Origin: DATJGR01 sp963735085
GTDB taxonomy: Bacteria; Pseudomonadota; Gammaproteobacteria; Pseudomonadales; Azotimanducaceae
Reading direction: 5' to 3'
Assembly: GCA_963735085.1 (NCBI GenBank)
Contig: CAVTJP010000002.1
Location: 1,364,001 to 1,428,000, forward strand
Length of the DNA stretch: 64,000 nucleotides
Part shown: positions 1-10,064 of the stretch, one piece after another
Layout: the number at the start of each line of letters is the position of its first letter
Numbering within the stretch: the stretch's first letter is position 1
Notes under the pieces: model-generated
Seen by the model: the letters and a program-made list of their open reading frames with translations, nothing else
The model's database searches: none
What the model was told of the DNA's origin: nothing
Program-made: the position numbers and the translations under genes

Positions 1-1
1 T

Positions 2-115
2 GCCCACGACGATTTCGAGCAATTCGACGTCGGCGAGCCGGTGCCATTCGATCTCGATCGACGCTTGATGGAATGGCCTTTCCCTGAATGGATTGATCGT
101 CGGCTGCGACTCTGA
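2..115 (+). CDS. C-terminal end of an unidentified protein (partial)
   Basis: An open frame enters from the left edge and ends at a TGA at 113-115, giving the last 37 residues of a protein. The tail is acidic at first and then rich in Trp, Pro and Arg (…MEWPFPEWIDRRLRL). No recognisable domain remains in this piece, so no function is assigned. It is read in the same direction as the secreted protein that starts 75 bp downstream. Confidence 0.45.
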   Translation, partial: AHDDFEQFDVGEPVPFDLDRRLMEWPFPEWIDRRLRL

Positions 116-189
116 TTCCCCACACGGTTGCCAGCCGCCACCCGAAGCCCTACCGTCGGTGCAACGCAGGCGCTTCTCTGGTCGCAGCA

Positions 190-786
190 ATGCCGCGCCG
201 ACAGCAATTTGTTCCCGTTGTTTTGTGGGTCTGGTTCATCGCGGTGGGTGGGAGTCCAGCCAACGCCAACGCCGCAAGCGCGTGGGATTTGATTTCTCCG
301 CAGAACTTCGACTGGCATTCGAAGACCGATCGTCTGGCGATCGCCGCAGATCTGAAATCCCACGTCGAATTGCTGGCGAAGCTGCTGCCGCCGCAGAGTC
401 GCGCAGAAGTCGAGCAACTCGAACACGCCGAAGCCGCACCGAACAATGACGAGAAACACAAACTCGAACTGAAACTGTCAGTGGCGTACCAGCATCGCAA
501 ACTCGCGAAAATGCTGGCCGATATAGGAACTTCATTGGATTGCGTGGCCAATAGCCAAACGGACGCGGCTGAGATGTATTGTTGGGCGGAGACCAGCCTG
601 ATGTTGGGTGACGAATCCGCCTTCTCGCTCGCACTTTCCACGCTGCGCAACAAGGGCCGCTTGCCCCGCAACAACGAGTTGCCTTCCGTGCAGGCATTCC
701 CAGAGGTCTGGTACGGCACCTACGCGCGGGGGATTCTGGAGTTGATTCTGGTTCCGTATCTGGGCCAAGCGGCGGCGGCTCGCTGA
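190..786 (+). CDS. Hypothetical secreted protein, 198 aa
   Basis: The protein begins with a short positive stretch and a hydrophobic segment (about residues 7-20, FVPVVLWVWFIAVGG) followed by ANANAASA, which fits a Sec signal peptide cleaved near residue 28. The mature part is mostly alpha-helical by composition, with a charged Glu/Lys-rich stretch around residues 75-100 and two Cys (near 122 and 134). I do not recognise a family. It is probably periplasmic. There is no strong ribosome-binding site, so the exact start is less sure than the frame. Confidence 0.6.
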   Translation: MPRRQQFVPVVLWVWFIAVGGSPANANAASAWDLISPQNFDWHSKTDRLAIAADLKSHVELLAKLLPPQSRAEVEQLEHAEAAPNNDEKHKLELKLSVAYQHRKLAKMLADIGTSLDCVANSQTDAAEMYCWAETSLMLGDESAFSLALSTLRNKGRLPRNNELPSVQAFPEVWYGTYARGILELILVPYLGQAAAAR

Positions 787-810
787 AAGGCCAACATCAT
801 GGAGGAACCA

Positions 811-930
811 TCAGCGCGCCTCGTCGCCGGGCAGTTCCAGCAAGCGCTCGCTACGCCAGACGCGCACCCGCCTCAGCTCCTCCATGTCCACAAGCGCGGA
901 TTCTGCGAACCGGATGACGATCTTCGGCAT
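811..930 (-). pseudogene. Internally deleted RelE/ParE-family toxin remnant, 39 aa
   Basis: Directly downstream of the antitoxin (4 bp after its stop) is a 39-codon frame. It starts like a RelE/ParE toxin (MPKIVIRFAESALVDMEEL) and ends like the C-terminus of the same family (RVRVWRSERLLELPGDEAR). Family members are about 95-105 residues, so the middle 60 or so residues, including the catalytic core strands, are missing while both ends remain in frame. This points to an in-frame internal deletion that removed toxin activity and left the operon layout intact. The family call rests on the two short ends only. Confidence 0.55.
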
Positions 931-934
931 ACAG

Positions 935-1204
935 TTACTTCAATCCGAGTCGCACCTTTGCGTCCCGGAAGGACAACTCGCGCCCGGCCTCCAGGTCCGC
1001 TAACCCGGCGACGACCGCGCGCATGAACGCGCGCTCCTCCTCAGAGGCCTCGAAGGTGGTGACCGACTGGACCACGGCAACGCCGTGGCCGCGGCTCGTG
1101 AGCAGCACCGGACGGTGGGCGTCCGTCACGTGCTTGACCACTCGACCCGGATTGACCGTCAAGTCAGAAATCGGAATGACGTCCTCGGAGAATTTTGTGC
1201 TCAC
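935..1204 (-). CDS. Phd/YefM-family antitoxin
   Basis: An 89-residue protein starting at a GTG (STKFSEDVIPISDL…) has the Phd/YefM N-terminal DNA-binding pattern: a short strand, then VNPGRVVKHV, then RPVLLTSRGHGVAVV. Its C-terminal half is helical and acidic (EEERAFMRAVVAGLADLEAG) and would bind the toxin. The frame stays open upstream to another GTG at 1243, but family proteins begin at MSTKFSEDVIP, so 1204 is preferred. Such antitoxins usually repress their own operon. The adjacent toxin is truncated, so the antitoxin appears orphaned. Confidence 0.75.
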   Translation of the reverse strand: MSTKFSEDVIPISDLTVNPGRVVKHVTDAHRPVLLTSRGHGVAVVQSVTTFEASEEERAFMRAVVAGLADLEAGRELSFRDAKVRLGLK

Positions 1205-1331
1205 GGCGGACTGGGGTGCTGAAAGGTCGGCTGACAATAGCACCTGTTAACGGTACCTGGTACGTACGCAACTCCCCACCGGGGAGTCTCTTGGCCCGAC
1301 AGTCAGTCGTTTTAACCAACCGATTGATTGT

Positions 1332-1408
1332 TGGCGCGCCCGGACGGATTCGAACCGCCGGCCACCTGGTTCGAAGCCAGGTGCTCTATCCAGCTGAGCT
1401 ACGGGCGC
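1332..1408 (-). tRNA. tRNA-Arg (anticodon TCG)
   Basis: The minus strand folds as a complete 77-nt tRNA with an encoded CCA end. The acceptor GCGCCCG pairs with CGGGCGC, followed by discriminator G and CCA. The anticodon stem CCTGG/CCAGG encloses the loop CTTCGAA, which places TCG at positions 34-36 and so reads CGA arginine codons. The D-arm GCTC/GAGC and the T-arm with TTCGAAT are intact. It lies between the toxin-antitoxin remnant and the amidohydrolase operon. No integrase is visible nearby. Confidence 0.95.
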
Positions 1409-1441
1409 TGAGAAAACGCTAACAGTCTAATTCGGCCGCGG

Positions 1442-3139
<1,698 letters not shown>

Positions 3140-3174
3140 CTTCGTACCCTCCTGAACCTCGTTACCCCGTCTTT

Positions 3175-4884
3175 TTACATCGGTGCGGCCAGCGGACCGC
3201 GAATGAGACGACCCGGCAATGCGCCCGTGTGTTCGTTGTTTCGCAACAGCACTTCGCCGCCAACGATGGTTGCCAGCATCCCGTCGGCGGTCTGCTTCAG
3301 ACGCTTCGCGCCGGCGGGCAAGTCGTGCACCACGTCGGGCATCCGCGGCCCCACCGTGTCCGGATCGAACACTGCAAAATCCGCCGCCATGCCAACGCGC
3401 AACAGACCGCGATCGTGCAGTCCCCACAGCGAGGCGGTATCGAACGTGATCAGCCGCACCGCTTCTTCCAGCGTGAACGCCTGCTTTTCGCGCACCCAAT
3501 GCGACAGCAGGTGCGTCTGCAACGAGCTGTCCATGATCTGCGCAACGTGCGCGCCCGAATCGGAGAACGTCACGACCGAGCGTGGGTGCTTCATCATTTC
3601 GAGCACGTGATGCTGATCTTCGTTCGCGATCGGCTGGCGGAAGAACACTTTGAAGTCATGCTCCAGCGCAATGTCGATCATCGCTTCGGCCGGATGCACA
3701 CCGCGCTCGCGCGCGATATCGGACATGCGCTGCGGCTCGTTCGACATCGTGTCCATCAGGAATACCCAATCCCAATCCGGCGGCCGCGCCTCGGCGCCGA
3801 CGATGCGCGGGCCTTTGTACGGTGCCGACGCCACCTCGACCAGTGCGCGCTTGATCGCGGGATCGCGCAACTTCTCTTGCTGTTGCGCGAGCGGTAGACA
3901 GCGAATGTCTTTCCACACGTCCCATTTGTCGAACGGTGTATAGCCTTCGAACGACAACAACACATTCAAGGCGCGCGAGTGCGCCTGAATGGCCATGCGT
4001 CCGCCGGCTTTGACGGTTTCATCGGCGAGTTCGAAATACGGTCGCCAGAAATCCGGTGCAGCGCGCACCGAGAACATGCCGAACGTGATCGGTACGCGCG
4101 ATTCCACTGCAAGTTCTTTCAGCCGATCGAAGTATTCGCGAATACGCTGTGGATCCCGACCGGGCGTTTCGCCGGCAATCTCGAAGATGCCGCTGTTCAG
4201 TTCGCCCATTGCGTTGACGAGCGAACGCACCTCGCGCCAGTCGGCAACGCGGCTTGCAACAGGGCGTTCATCGGCGGTGATGTGATTGGGAGTGCGCGAC
4301 GTCGAGAAGCCGATCGCGCCCGCCTGCAACGCTTCCTTGACCAGCGAACACATGCGCTTCACATCGTCGTCGCTGGCGATTTCGCTGAATGCGCGCTCGC
4401 CCATCACGTACGTGCGCAGCGCCGAATGACCCATGTAGCCTGCGTAGTTGATGCCTTTCGGCAGCCCGTCGACGGTGTCGAGGAATTGCGGAAACGATTC
4501 CCAGCTCCACTTGATGCCGGCCAGCATCGATTCGCGCGAGATGTCTTCGGCGCGTTCCAGATTGCGAAACACCAGGTCGGCGTCGGCGGATTTGCACGGC
4601 GCCAGCGTGAAGCCACAGTTGCCCATCACCGCCGTGGTGACACCGTGGTAACACGAACACGATCCGATCGGATCCCAGAACACCTGCGCATCCATGTGCG
4701 TGTGACCGTCGACGAAACCGGGTGTCACGACGTGGCCTTCCGCGTCGATACTCTGGCGCGCTTTGGAGTCGATGCGGCCGATCGCCGCGATCTTTCCACC
4801 GGACACGGCGACATCGGCGCGATAGCGCGGGGCACCGGAACCGTCGATCACGCTGCCGTTCTTGATGACGAGGTCGTAAGCCAT
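3175..4884 (-). CDS. N-acyl-D-amino-acid deacylase-like amidohydrolase (copy B)
   Basis: A 569-residue paralogue of the next gene with the same layout: an N-terminal beta sandwich (YDLVIKNGSVIDGSG), metal motif VDGHTHMDAQ, MGNCGFTLAP with the conserved Cys, and a late SDSGAHVAQ active-site region. GGAGGC lies 7-12 nt before ATG 4884. It is the first gene of a two-gene minus-strand unit and faces the TPR/TonB-C gene across 146 bp. The two copies differ in the loop after the HxH motif (WDPIGSCSCYHG here, WASRMSPSNHHG in copy A), which suggests different substrates. That is inference. Confidence 0.88.
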   Translation of the reverse strand: MAYDLVIKNGSVIDGSGAPRYRADVAVSGGKIAAIGRIDSKARQSIDAEGHVVTPGFVDGHTHMDAQVFWDPIGSCSCYHGVTTAVMGNCGFTLAPCKSADADLVFRNLERAEDISRESMLAGIKWSWESFPQFLDTVDGLPKGINYAGYMGHSALRTYVMGERAFSEIASDDDVKRMCSLVKEALQAGAIGFSTSRTPNHITADERPVASRVADWREVRSLVNAMGELNSGIFEIAGETPGRDPQRIREYFDRLKELAVESRVPITFGMFSVRAAPDFWRPYFELADETVKAGGRMAIQAHSRALNVLLSFEGYTPFDKWDVWKDIRCLPLAQQQEKLRDPAIKRALVEVASAPYKGPRIVGAEARPPDWDWVFLMDTMSNEPQRMSDIARERGVHPAEAMIDIALEHDFKVFFRQPIANEDQHHVLEMMKHPRSVVTFSDSGAHVAQIMDSSLQTHLLSHWVREKQAFTLEEAVRLITFDTASLWGLHDRGLLRVGMAADFAVFDPDTVGPRMPDVVHDLPAGAKRLKQTADGMLATIVGGEVLLRNNEHTGALPGRLIRGPLAAPM

Positions 4885-4985
4885 TTTTTGCCTCCGGTCC
4901 ACAGCGCAATGAGCCTTGGAGTCTATCACCGCGTTTGCGGCATCGGCGATCGCTTCCTAGACTGTTGCTTCGTCGGGCTCATCGC

Positions 4986-5015
4986 GGCTCGTCACCGCTC
5001 GTCACGGCTCGTCAA
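4986..5015 (+). repeat. Short 10-bp tandem repeat (3 units) before the 5031 gene
   Basis: Three imperfect 10-bp units of the form (g/c)gctcgtcac lie back to back just before the ribosome-binding site of the 5031 gene, in the leader between two divergent genes. It may be simple slippage. I see no protein-binding motif I can name. Confidence 0.55.
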
Positions 5016-5030
5016 GAGGAGGAGAGTCTC

Positions 5031-6185
5031 ATGCTTCGCGTGATCGCTCGTACCGCGTTTGCGGTCTTTGCGTTGAATGCGTGCGGTGTTGCTTCGGCTG
5101 CGGATACTCCCGCAAGCAACTCGGCCGCATCACATCCCGCGCAAGCCGTAACGGAATCGGCGCCGAAAACACCCCAGACGAAGGCACAATTCCTCGACGC
5201 GTACAAGCACTACCAGCAACTCACCGCCGAGGGCAAACGTGAGGCAGCGCTGCCGTACGCAGATGAGGCGTATCGCCTCGGCTTGCAGCTGTTCGGCGAG
5301 AATCACGCCAACACTGCGGCGTTGGCGTTGAACTACGGCGACACGCTGGCGCGCACCGGCCACCGAAAGGAAGCGATCGAGATGCTCGACCGCGCGATTG
5401 CGCTGTACCAGAACCACTACGGTGCCGACGCGAAAGAAACTGCCGATCCACTGATGGCGCGCGCCGAGGCCACCGCGCCGCAAGACCCCGACACGCAACG
5501 CCAGTACTTCGACCAGGCCATCGGCATTGCCGAGCATACGACCAAGCCGGCGGATCTGCTGGCAGCGCATCTGAACGTGGAAGCCGGCATTCACCTGCTT
5601 AACGAAGGCAACATCGACGCGGCGGCCGACTATCTGAAGGACGGCTACAAGCAATACCAGAAATACGCTGCGGCGACCGATTCGCGCCTGCTGATCGCGG
5701 CGTTCTGGCTGGGCAAATACAACCTGGCGATCGACAAGCCGCATGCAGCCGAGCCGTACTTCAACGAGGTGCTCGCCGCGACCAATGGCACCAGCACCGA
5801 TCCGCTCACCGAAGCCGCCCATGCATTGCTTGTGGTGGTATACGAGAAGATCGGCGAACCGGATAAGGCCACGCCGCACTGTGTGGCGGTCGGCCGAATA
5901 CAGCCGTGGGACGGCAAGAGCCCACCTAAGCTGTTGTACGCCAAGGTGCCCGATTATCCGCCGGATGCGAAGGGGCGCGACGGCTATGCGCTGATTGAAT
6001 TCACCGTCGACGCCACCGGTGCCGTGCGCGATCCGAAGCTGTTGAAAACCGAAGGCAGCGACGCCTTCGGCGCAGCGGGCCTGGCTGAGATTCAAACTTG
6101 GCGTTACGCACCGCGCGTTGTCGATGGCAAGGCGATCGATACCCACAGCGTGCAAGCCAAAGTCGAGTTCAAGATGACGCCGTAA
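5031..6185 (+). CDS. Secreted TPR protein with C-terminal TonB-like domain
   Basis: A 384-residue exported protein. The signal peptide spans about residues 1-23 (MLRVIARTAFAVFALNACGVASAA). Helical TPR-type repeats cover about residues 45-270 (for example ALPYADEAYRLGLQLFGENH and EAIEMLDRAIALYQNHYG). The last 85 residues match a TonB C-terminal domain (VPDYPPDAKGRDGYALIEF, then WRYAPRVVDGKAI). The start is set by a strong AGAGGAGGAGAG at 5015-5026. TPR plus TonB-C proteins of this type are common periplasmic proteins of unknown partner; an energy-transducing role is not shown because there is no N-terminal anchor typical of TonB. A palindromic terminator follows at once. Confidence 0.75.
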   Translation: MLRVIARTAFAVFALNACGVASAADTPASNSAASHPAQAVTESAPKTPQTKAQFLDAYKHYQQLTAEGKREAALPYADEAYRLGLQLFGENHANTAALALNYGDTLARTGHRKEAIEMLDRAIALYQNHYGADAKETADPLMARAEATAPQDPDTQRQYFDQAIGIAEHTTKPADLLAAHLNVEAGIHLLNEGNIDAAADYLKDGYKQYQKYAAATDSRLLIAAFWLGKYNLAIDKPHAAEPYFNEVLAATNGTSTDPLTEAAHALLVVVYEKIGEPDKATPHCVAVGRIQPWDGKSPPKLLYAKVPDYPPDAKGRDGYALIEFTVDATGAVRDPKLLKTEGSDAFGAAGLAEIQTWRYAPRVVDGKAIDTHSVQAKVEFKMTP

Positions 6186-6193
6186 ACCTCAAG

Positions 6194-6224
6194 AAGGGGG
6201 TCAGAACAGTTCTGACCCCCTTTT
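6194..6224. terminator. Perfect 14-bp palindrome with T-tract; copy 1 of an interspersed GGGGTCAGA element
   Basis: Arms 6194-6207 and 6209-6222 are perfect inverted repeats (AAGGGGGTCAGAAC) around a single base, followed by TTTT. Placed between the converging 5031 and 6225 genes, it can act as a bidirectional intrinsic terminator. The same core recurs at 22461-22491 and, degraded, at 33304-33328, so it is a dispersed repeat and not a unique terminator. Confidence 0.8.
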
Positions 6225-6716
6225 CTAACCGTCTTTCGCTGGGACGAAGCGATTCGTGGCGCGGTCTTTACGTACATGCGCTGCGTCGAATACCTGGCCG
6301 TTCATCGCGATGTAAACGCCGGCCGGCAGCGTCTGTACTGCGGCGAATGCCATGCCGACGTTGAACGCGGCGTCGGTGTTGGCGAAACGCGCCGGCGATA
6401 GCGCGCCGGTCAGCACGATGGTCTTGCCGGCGATGTCTCGAAGCACTGCCGCGGTCTGCGTCATCGTGTCGGTGCCGTGGGTGACCACAACGCGCGTGTT
6501 CGCAGCCGCGGCAATCGCGTCGTGAATGGTTTTGCGGTCGGCGTCGGTCAGTTCGAGACTGTCTTTGCGCAGTACTTCGAGCGTTTCGAACGGCGCATGC
6601 ACGTGCGCTTCGCGCAACAGATCGCCAACCATTGAGCGTCCCACTTCGAATTCGCTCTTTGCATCGAAGTACACCTTGTCGATGGTGCCACCGGTGGTGA
6701 CGACGAGGATGCTCAC
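6225..6716 (-). CDS. Short asparaginase-domain protein
   Basis: A 163-residue protein corresponding to the N-terminal domain of type I/II L-asparaginases. It has VVTTGGTIDKVYF with the first catalytic Thr region near the N-terminus and VVTHGTDTMTQTA with the second Thr-Asp pair near residue 79. Full asparaginases are about 330 residues; single-domain versions of this size exist as a separate group, so it need not be a truncation. The start is GTG 6716, chosen because GTGA overlaps the stop of the upstream LOG gene, as in a translationally coupled operon. It is the last gene of a minus-strand operon and ends at the palindromic terminator. Confidence 0.8.
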   Translation of the reverse strand: MSILVVTTGGTIDKVYFDAKSEFEVGRSMVGDLLREAHVHAPFETLEVLRKDSLELTDADRKTIHDAIAAAANTRVVVTHGTDTMTQTAAVLRDIAGKTIVLTGALSPARFANTDAAFNVGMAFAAVQTLPAGVYIAMNGQVFDAAHVRKDRATNRFVPAKDG

Positions 6717-7306
6717 GTTTGTGCACTCACAGACAACCATTTCCCGACAGCGGGCGCGCGATAATTTTCGAAGCGGTCGAGCAGCCGCGTCGGATCGTCT
6801 TCGACCAGCAACATGTCGCGGTGTTCGCGGCACACGAAACCCTGTGCCAGCGCGTGTTCGAGGAACTGCAGCAGCGCATCGTAATAGCGATCGGCGTTCA
6901 ACACGCCGCACGGCTGCTGGTGCAGCCCGAGCTGCGCCCACGTCAGAATTTCGAACAACTCCTCGAGCGTGCCGAAACCGCCCGGCAGCGCGATGAACCC
7001 ATTCGAAAGTTGCGCCATCGTCGCTTTACGTTCGTGCATGGATCCGACGACTTTCAGTTCGGTGAGCCCCCGATGACCAACCTCGCGCAGCATCAACGCC
7101 TGTGGAATCACACCGGTGACACGGCCACCGCGCGCGAGCACCGCGTCGGCCAGCACGCCCATCAGGCCAACGCAGCCGCCGCCGTACACCAGTTCAATGT
7201 CGCGTTCGACCAACACCTCGGCGAGCGCGACCGCCGCATCCCGATGCGCGGCATTCACGCCGACGCTCGACCCGGTAAATACGCAGATGCGTTTCACGTC
7301 GGCCAT
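6713..7306 (-). CDS. LOG family protein (cytokinin riboside 5'-monophosphate phosphoribohydrolase-like)
   Basis: A 197-residue Rossmann-fold protein with the two hallmarks of the LOG/TIGR00730 family: a glycine-rich VYGGGCVGLMG early in the protein and the PGGFGTLEELFE signature near residue 110. Family members hydrolyse N6-modified AMP or other nucleoside monophosphates to base and ribose 5-phosphate; older annotations as lysine decarboxylase are wrong. ATG 7306 is used, but a GTG at 7315 that overlaps the stop of the upstream aminotransferase is an alternative. It is coupled to the downstream asparaginase by a GTGA overlap. Confidence 0.85.
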   Translation of the reverse strand: MADVKRICVFTGSSVGVNAAHRDAAVALAEVLVERDIELVYGGGCVGLMGVLADAVLARGGRVTGVIPQALMLREVGHRGLTELKVVGSMHERKATMAQLSNGFIALPGGFGTLEELFEILTWAQLGLHQQPCGVLNADRYYDALLQFLEHALAQGFVCREHRDMLLVEDDPTRLLDRFENYRAPAVGKWLSVSAQT

Positions 7307-7314
7307 TCGGCGCA

Positions 7315-8802
7315 CTACGCGGCGCTGATGCCGGATTCAACACGCGCGGCATGCGCAAACGCGGCGACCGCCTCGCGTAGATCGGCCCTGCGCTGCGCGC
7401 CGGTGCTCTCGCTGAAACAGAACGACAAGCGCAGCTGATCGAGCCCGGCGCGTGGATTGCGCTGCCGCGCATCGGCCGGATAGAAGTCGTACATCGGTAT
7501 CGCGACCACGCCGTATTCCGACACCAGCCGCGCGATGAACGCATCGTCCGTGGAAACGTTCGGATTCAGAAACGTAAACACGGTGAAAAATCCCGCGTCG
7601 GGGTGCGTCCACTCGAACGCATCCGGGTGCGCGCCGAGTTCGGCTTGCAACCCGTCCAGCACGATGCTCCGGTTCTCGCGATAGATTTTCAGCTTCTCGT
7701 TGGCCACCGGCCATAGCGACTCGAGCGGCTGCATGTCCGCGTCGTGCAACAGCGCGTCGAAGCCGTGCAGGGCTTCCGGATTCTGAAACAGGATGTCGGC
7801 ACTGGCCTCGGTCAGCAGCAGTTCGCTGATCGGCACCGCGCGCCCGCCTTCGATCGACAACACTGCTTGCGAATAGATGAATCCAACGCGCGGCCCCGGA
7901 AAGCCTATTTTGGAGCCCGTGAACAGATGAATCGTGCGCTCCGGCGCGAGCGAAACGAATGGCTGCGGGCGCGCGTTTGCGGCCGCGTAATTGATGTACA
8001 GGTATGGGGCATCTTCGAGGATCAGCACGCCCTCTTCTTCCATCACACCCAGCAGCGCGCGCCGGCGCGCCTCGCTGAACGAAAACCCGGCCGGATTGTG
8101 ACCGTCAGGCACCGAGTAATACAACGGCACGAAGTAACCGGCGGCACGCGCCGCGCGAATCTGCTCGCGCACGCGCGCAACGATCGGACCTTCGCTGTCC
8201 ATCTCGACACTGAACACCGCGGCATGACGGTTCAGCATTGCGCGCGCCAGGAACCCGGCATAGGTCGGCGCATCGGTGATGTAGGCCACCGGCTTGCCGG
8301 GCCGCTCGAACAGCGAGCACACCAGGCTGATGCCGCCGGTTGCGCCAACGGTTGGAATGAGGCGCGCGGGGTCGATCGAAACGTTCCAGTCGGCGCCGTA
8401 CACGTCCGCGAATGTTTCACGCGCGCACTTCGGTCCCAGCGTATCGGTGTACGCATATGACTCGCGCAGGTATTCGGGCAGCGCGTCCGGGTCGTTCAAG
8501 CCTTCGCGAACGCGCAGGTGCTCGTAATAGGCGGCCTTGTGCGCCAGAAAGGCGCGCGGATCGGTCGCCTCGGGATGTGGGTAGCCGGCGCCGAGATGAT
8601 GAATTTTCAGCCCGCGCGATTCGGCGATCGCCCGCAGATTCGGTAACGACGCCGCCATCTGCCGGGTCACCGATACCGGCTGGCGGCGAATGTCCGGCGC
8701 GGTCAATGTGGCTTGCAGCGCTGAGTTTGTTTGCGGCTTCGAGGTGGCCCGCGAGCCGGCAACGGATCGCGGCGCATCGGAATCTCTCGGTACGTGCGCC
8801 AT
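7315..8802 (-). CDS. PLP-dependent aminotransferase, class I/II
   Basis: A 495-residue fold-type I aminotransferase. The PLP lysine lies in FTGSKIGFPGPRVGF; VPDGHNPAGFSFS and ILEDAPYLYINY carry the usual PLP-ring contacts (Asn and Asp/Tyr). The first 45 residues are low-complexity and not part of the fold. TAGGAGAAAC before ATG 8802 contains both the stop of the upstream regulator and a good ribosome-binding site, so the two are likely co-transcribed. The substrate is not predictable; the family includes 2-aminoadipate and aromatic aminotransferases. It is followed by the LOG gene with almost no gap. Confidence 0.85.
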   Translation of the reverse strand: MAHVPRDSDAPRSVAGSRATSKPQTNSALQATLTAPDIRRQPVSVTRQMAASLPNLRAIAESRGLKIHHLGAGYPHPEATDPRAFLAHKAAYYEHLRVREGLNDPDALPEYLRESYAYTDTLGPKCARETFADVYGADWNVSIDPARLIPTVGATGGISLVCSLFERPGKPVAYITDAPTYAGFLARAMLNRHAAVFSVEMDSEGPIVARVREQIRAARAAGYFVPLYYSVPDGHNPAGFSFSEARRRALLGVMEEEGVLILEDAPYLYINYAAANARPQPFVSLAPERTIHLFTGSKIGFPGPRVGFIYSQAVLSIEGGRAVPISELLLTEASADILFQNPEALHGFDALLHDADMQPLESLWPVANEKLKIYRENRSIVLDGLQAELGAHPDAFEWTHPDAGFFTVFTFLNPNVSTDDAFIARLVSEYGVVAIPMYDFYPADARQRNPRAGLDQLRLSFCFSESTGAQRRADLREAVAAFAHAARVESGISAA

Positions 8803-8813
8803 GCGTGTTTCTC

Positions 8814-9173
8814 CTATGCGGCTTCCCCTACGAGTACCGCTAACGGGATTCCGAGTCCGGCATGGAGTTTTCGGATCATATCGATCGAAAGAGCCCGCTT
8901 ACGATTGAGCACCTCTGAAACACGGTGACGAGAACCAATAAACGGCTCCAGATCCTTCCTTTCAATCCCTTGCTGTTCCATTCGAAAGAGGATGACTTCG
9001 ACTGGATCGGCGGGTTCCACGGAGAAATGTTCGCGCTCATAGACATCGGCCAAGGTGGCGAGAACGTCCAGTTCATCACCTTCTTCTGTGCCAGCTTCCG
9101 CGGACATGAGCGCCTCAATACGACGAAGGGCCTTCCCGTAGTCCCGCTTGGTTTTAATTGGGCGAATGTTCAT
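8814..9173 (-). CDS. HigA-like helix-turn-helix antitoxin/regulator without a visible HigB
   Basis: A 119-residue protein of the HigA type. Its N-terminal half (NIRPIKTKRDYGKALRRIEA) and acidic middle match antitoxins that carry their XRE-type helix-turn-helix at the C-terminus, here about residues 68-105 (GIERKDLEPFIGSRHRVSEV, RKRALSIDMIRKLHAGLGIP). HigB toxin genes normally lie just upstream; the 108 bp before this gene contain no toxin-like frame. The aminotransferase starts 11 bp after its stop. It may repress its own operon and so control the metabolic genes downstream, but this is inference. Confidence 0.78.
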   Translation of the reverse strand: MNIRPIKTKRDYGKALRRIEALMSAEAGTEEGDELDVLATLADVYEREHFSVEPADPVEVILFRMEQQGIERKDLEPFIGSRHRVSEVLNRKRALSIDMIRKLHAGLGIPLAVLVGEAA

Positions 9174-9281
9174 TGGATTGTCTCCGGCGCACCAAGCGTG
9201 TTTCCCTCCACTGGCGGTGTCCGATTTGCGGATGCCGCAGGCTGCTCTACGATACTCACTTCGTCAAGAATCGCTCACCGC

Positions 9282-10064
9282 ATGCAACTGCACTTCGAAT
9301 TACACGCCGGCCGCGGCCCCCATCTGCTGCTGTTGCATGGCTTCCTGATGTCGCGTGCGCAGTGGCGGCCGAATCTGGAATCACTCGCACGTGTGTGTCG
9401 TCCGGTCATCGTAGAGCTGTGGGGACACGGCAAATCGCCTGCACCCGACGACCCCGCGCTGTATCACCCGGACGCGTACGTCGCGCAGTTCGAATCGATT
9501 CGGCAGCGGCTCGGCATCGAACGCTGGTGGTTGTGCGGCTATTCACTCGGTGCCGGCCTGACCATTCGCTATGCCTTGACGCATCCGCAGCATATTGCCG
9601 GGCATATCTTCACGAATTCGACGTCGGGCTTCGCCGATGCACCGCAAATCGATGCGTGGCGCAACGGCGCTGAGGCGGCCGCGCAGCAGATTGAGGCCGG
9701 TGGCATCAACGCGATCGAACGCATGCCGGTGCATCCGCGCCAGGCGCGGCGATTGCCCGCCGATCTCTACAACGCGCTGCTGCGCGAAGCCGCGTTACTC
9801 AGCCCAACCGGCGTTGCCAACACGTTGCGCTACACGAATCCCAACGCCACCGTTCGGGAGCGCGTGGCGGAAAATACAGTCCCGTCGCTGTTGATCTGCG
9901 GCAGCGCGGAGACTCGCTTCGCACCGCACCGCGAGTTTGCGCTCGCGCAGATGCCGCAACTGACCATCGTCGATCTCGCCGTCGGTCACGGCGTGAACAT
10001 GGAAGACCCGGCCGGCTTCAACGCAGCGGTGCGCGAGTTCATCAGCACTACACCAGGTCGCTGA
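9282..10064 (+). CDS. Alpha/beta hydrolase
   Basis: A 260-residue single-domain alpha/beta hydrolase. It has the oxyanion region LLLLHGFLMS near residue 20, the nucleophile elbow GYSLGAG near residue 88, an acid in SLLICGSAETRFAP and the catalytic His in VGHGVNMEDP. It has no signal peptide and is probably cytoplasmic. Substrate is unknown; esters, lactones or C-C bonds are all possible in this fold. The ribosome-binding site is weak. The 3' end overlaps the converging ferredoxin-like pseudogene by 17 bp. Confidence 0.85.
   Translation: MQLHFELHAGRGPHLLLLHGFLMSRAQWRPNLESLARVCRPVIVELWGHGKSPAPDDPALYHPDAYVAQFESIRQRLGIERWWLCGYSLGAGLTIRYALTHPQHIAGHIFTNSTSGFADAPQIDAWRNGAEAAAQQIEAGGINAIERMPVHPRQARRLPADLYNALLREAALLSPTGVANTLRYTNPNATVRERVAENTVPSLLICGSAETRFAPHREFALAQMPQLTIVDLAVGHGVNMEDPAGFNAAVREFISTTPGR

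Noticed and set aside
1332..1408. tRNA-Arg as the attachment site of an integrated element
   Set aside because: No integrase gene or repeated tRNA end is visible within the window.
3979..5043. 354-codon plus-strand frame opposite the second amidohydrolase
   Set aside because: It is low-complexity and His/Arg-rich, the usual shadow of a GC-rich gene. The opposite strand has complete amidohydrolase motifs.
5130..6155. 341-codon minus-strand frame opposite the TPR/TonB-C gene
   Set aside because: It has no signal, domain or start context. The plus-strand gene has a strong ribosome-binding site and clear domains.
9174..9281. HigB toxin gene upstream of the HigA-like regulator
   Set aside because: All three frames of the 108 bp are short and lack HigB features.
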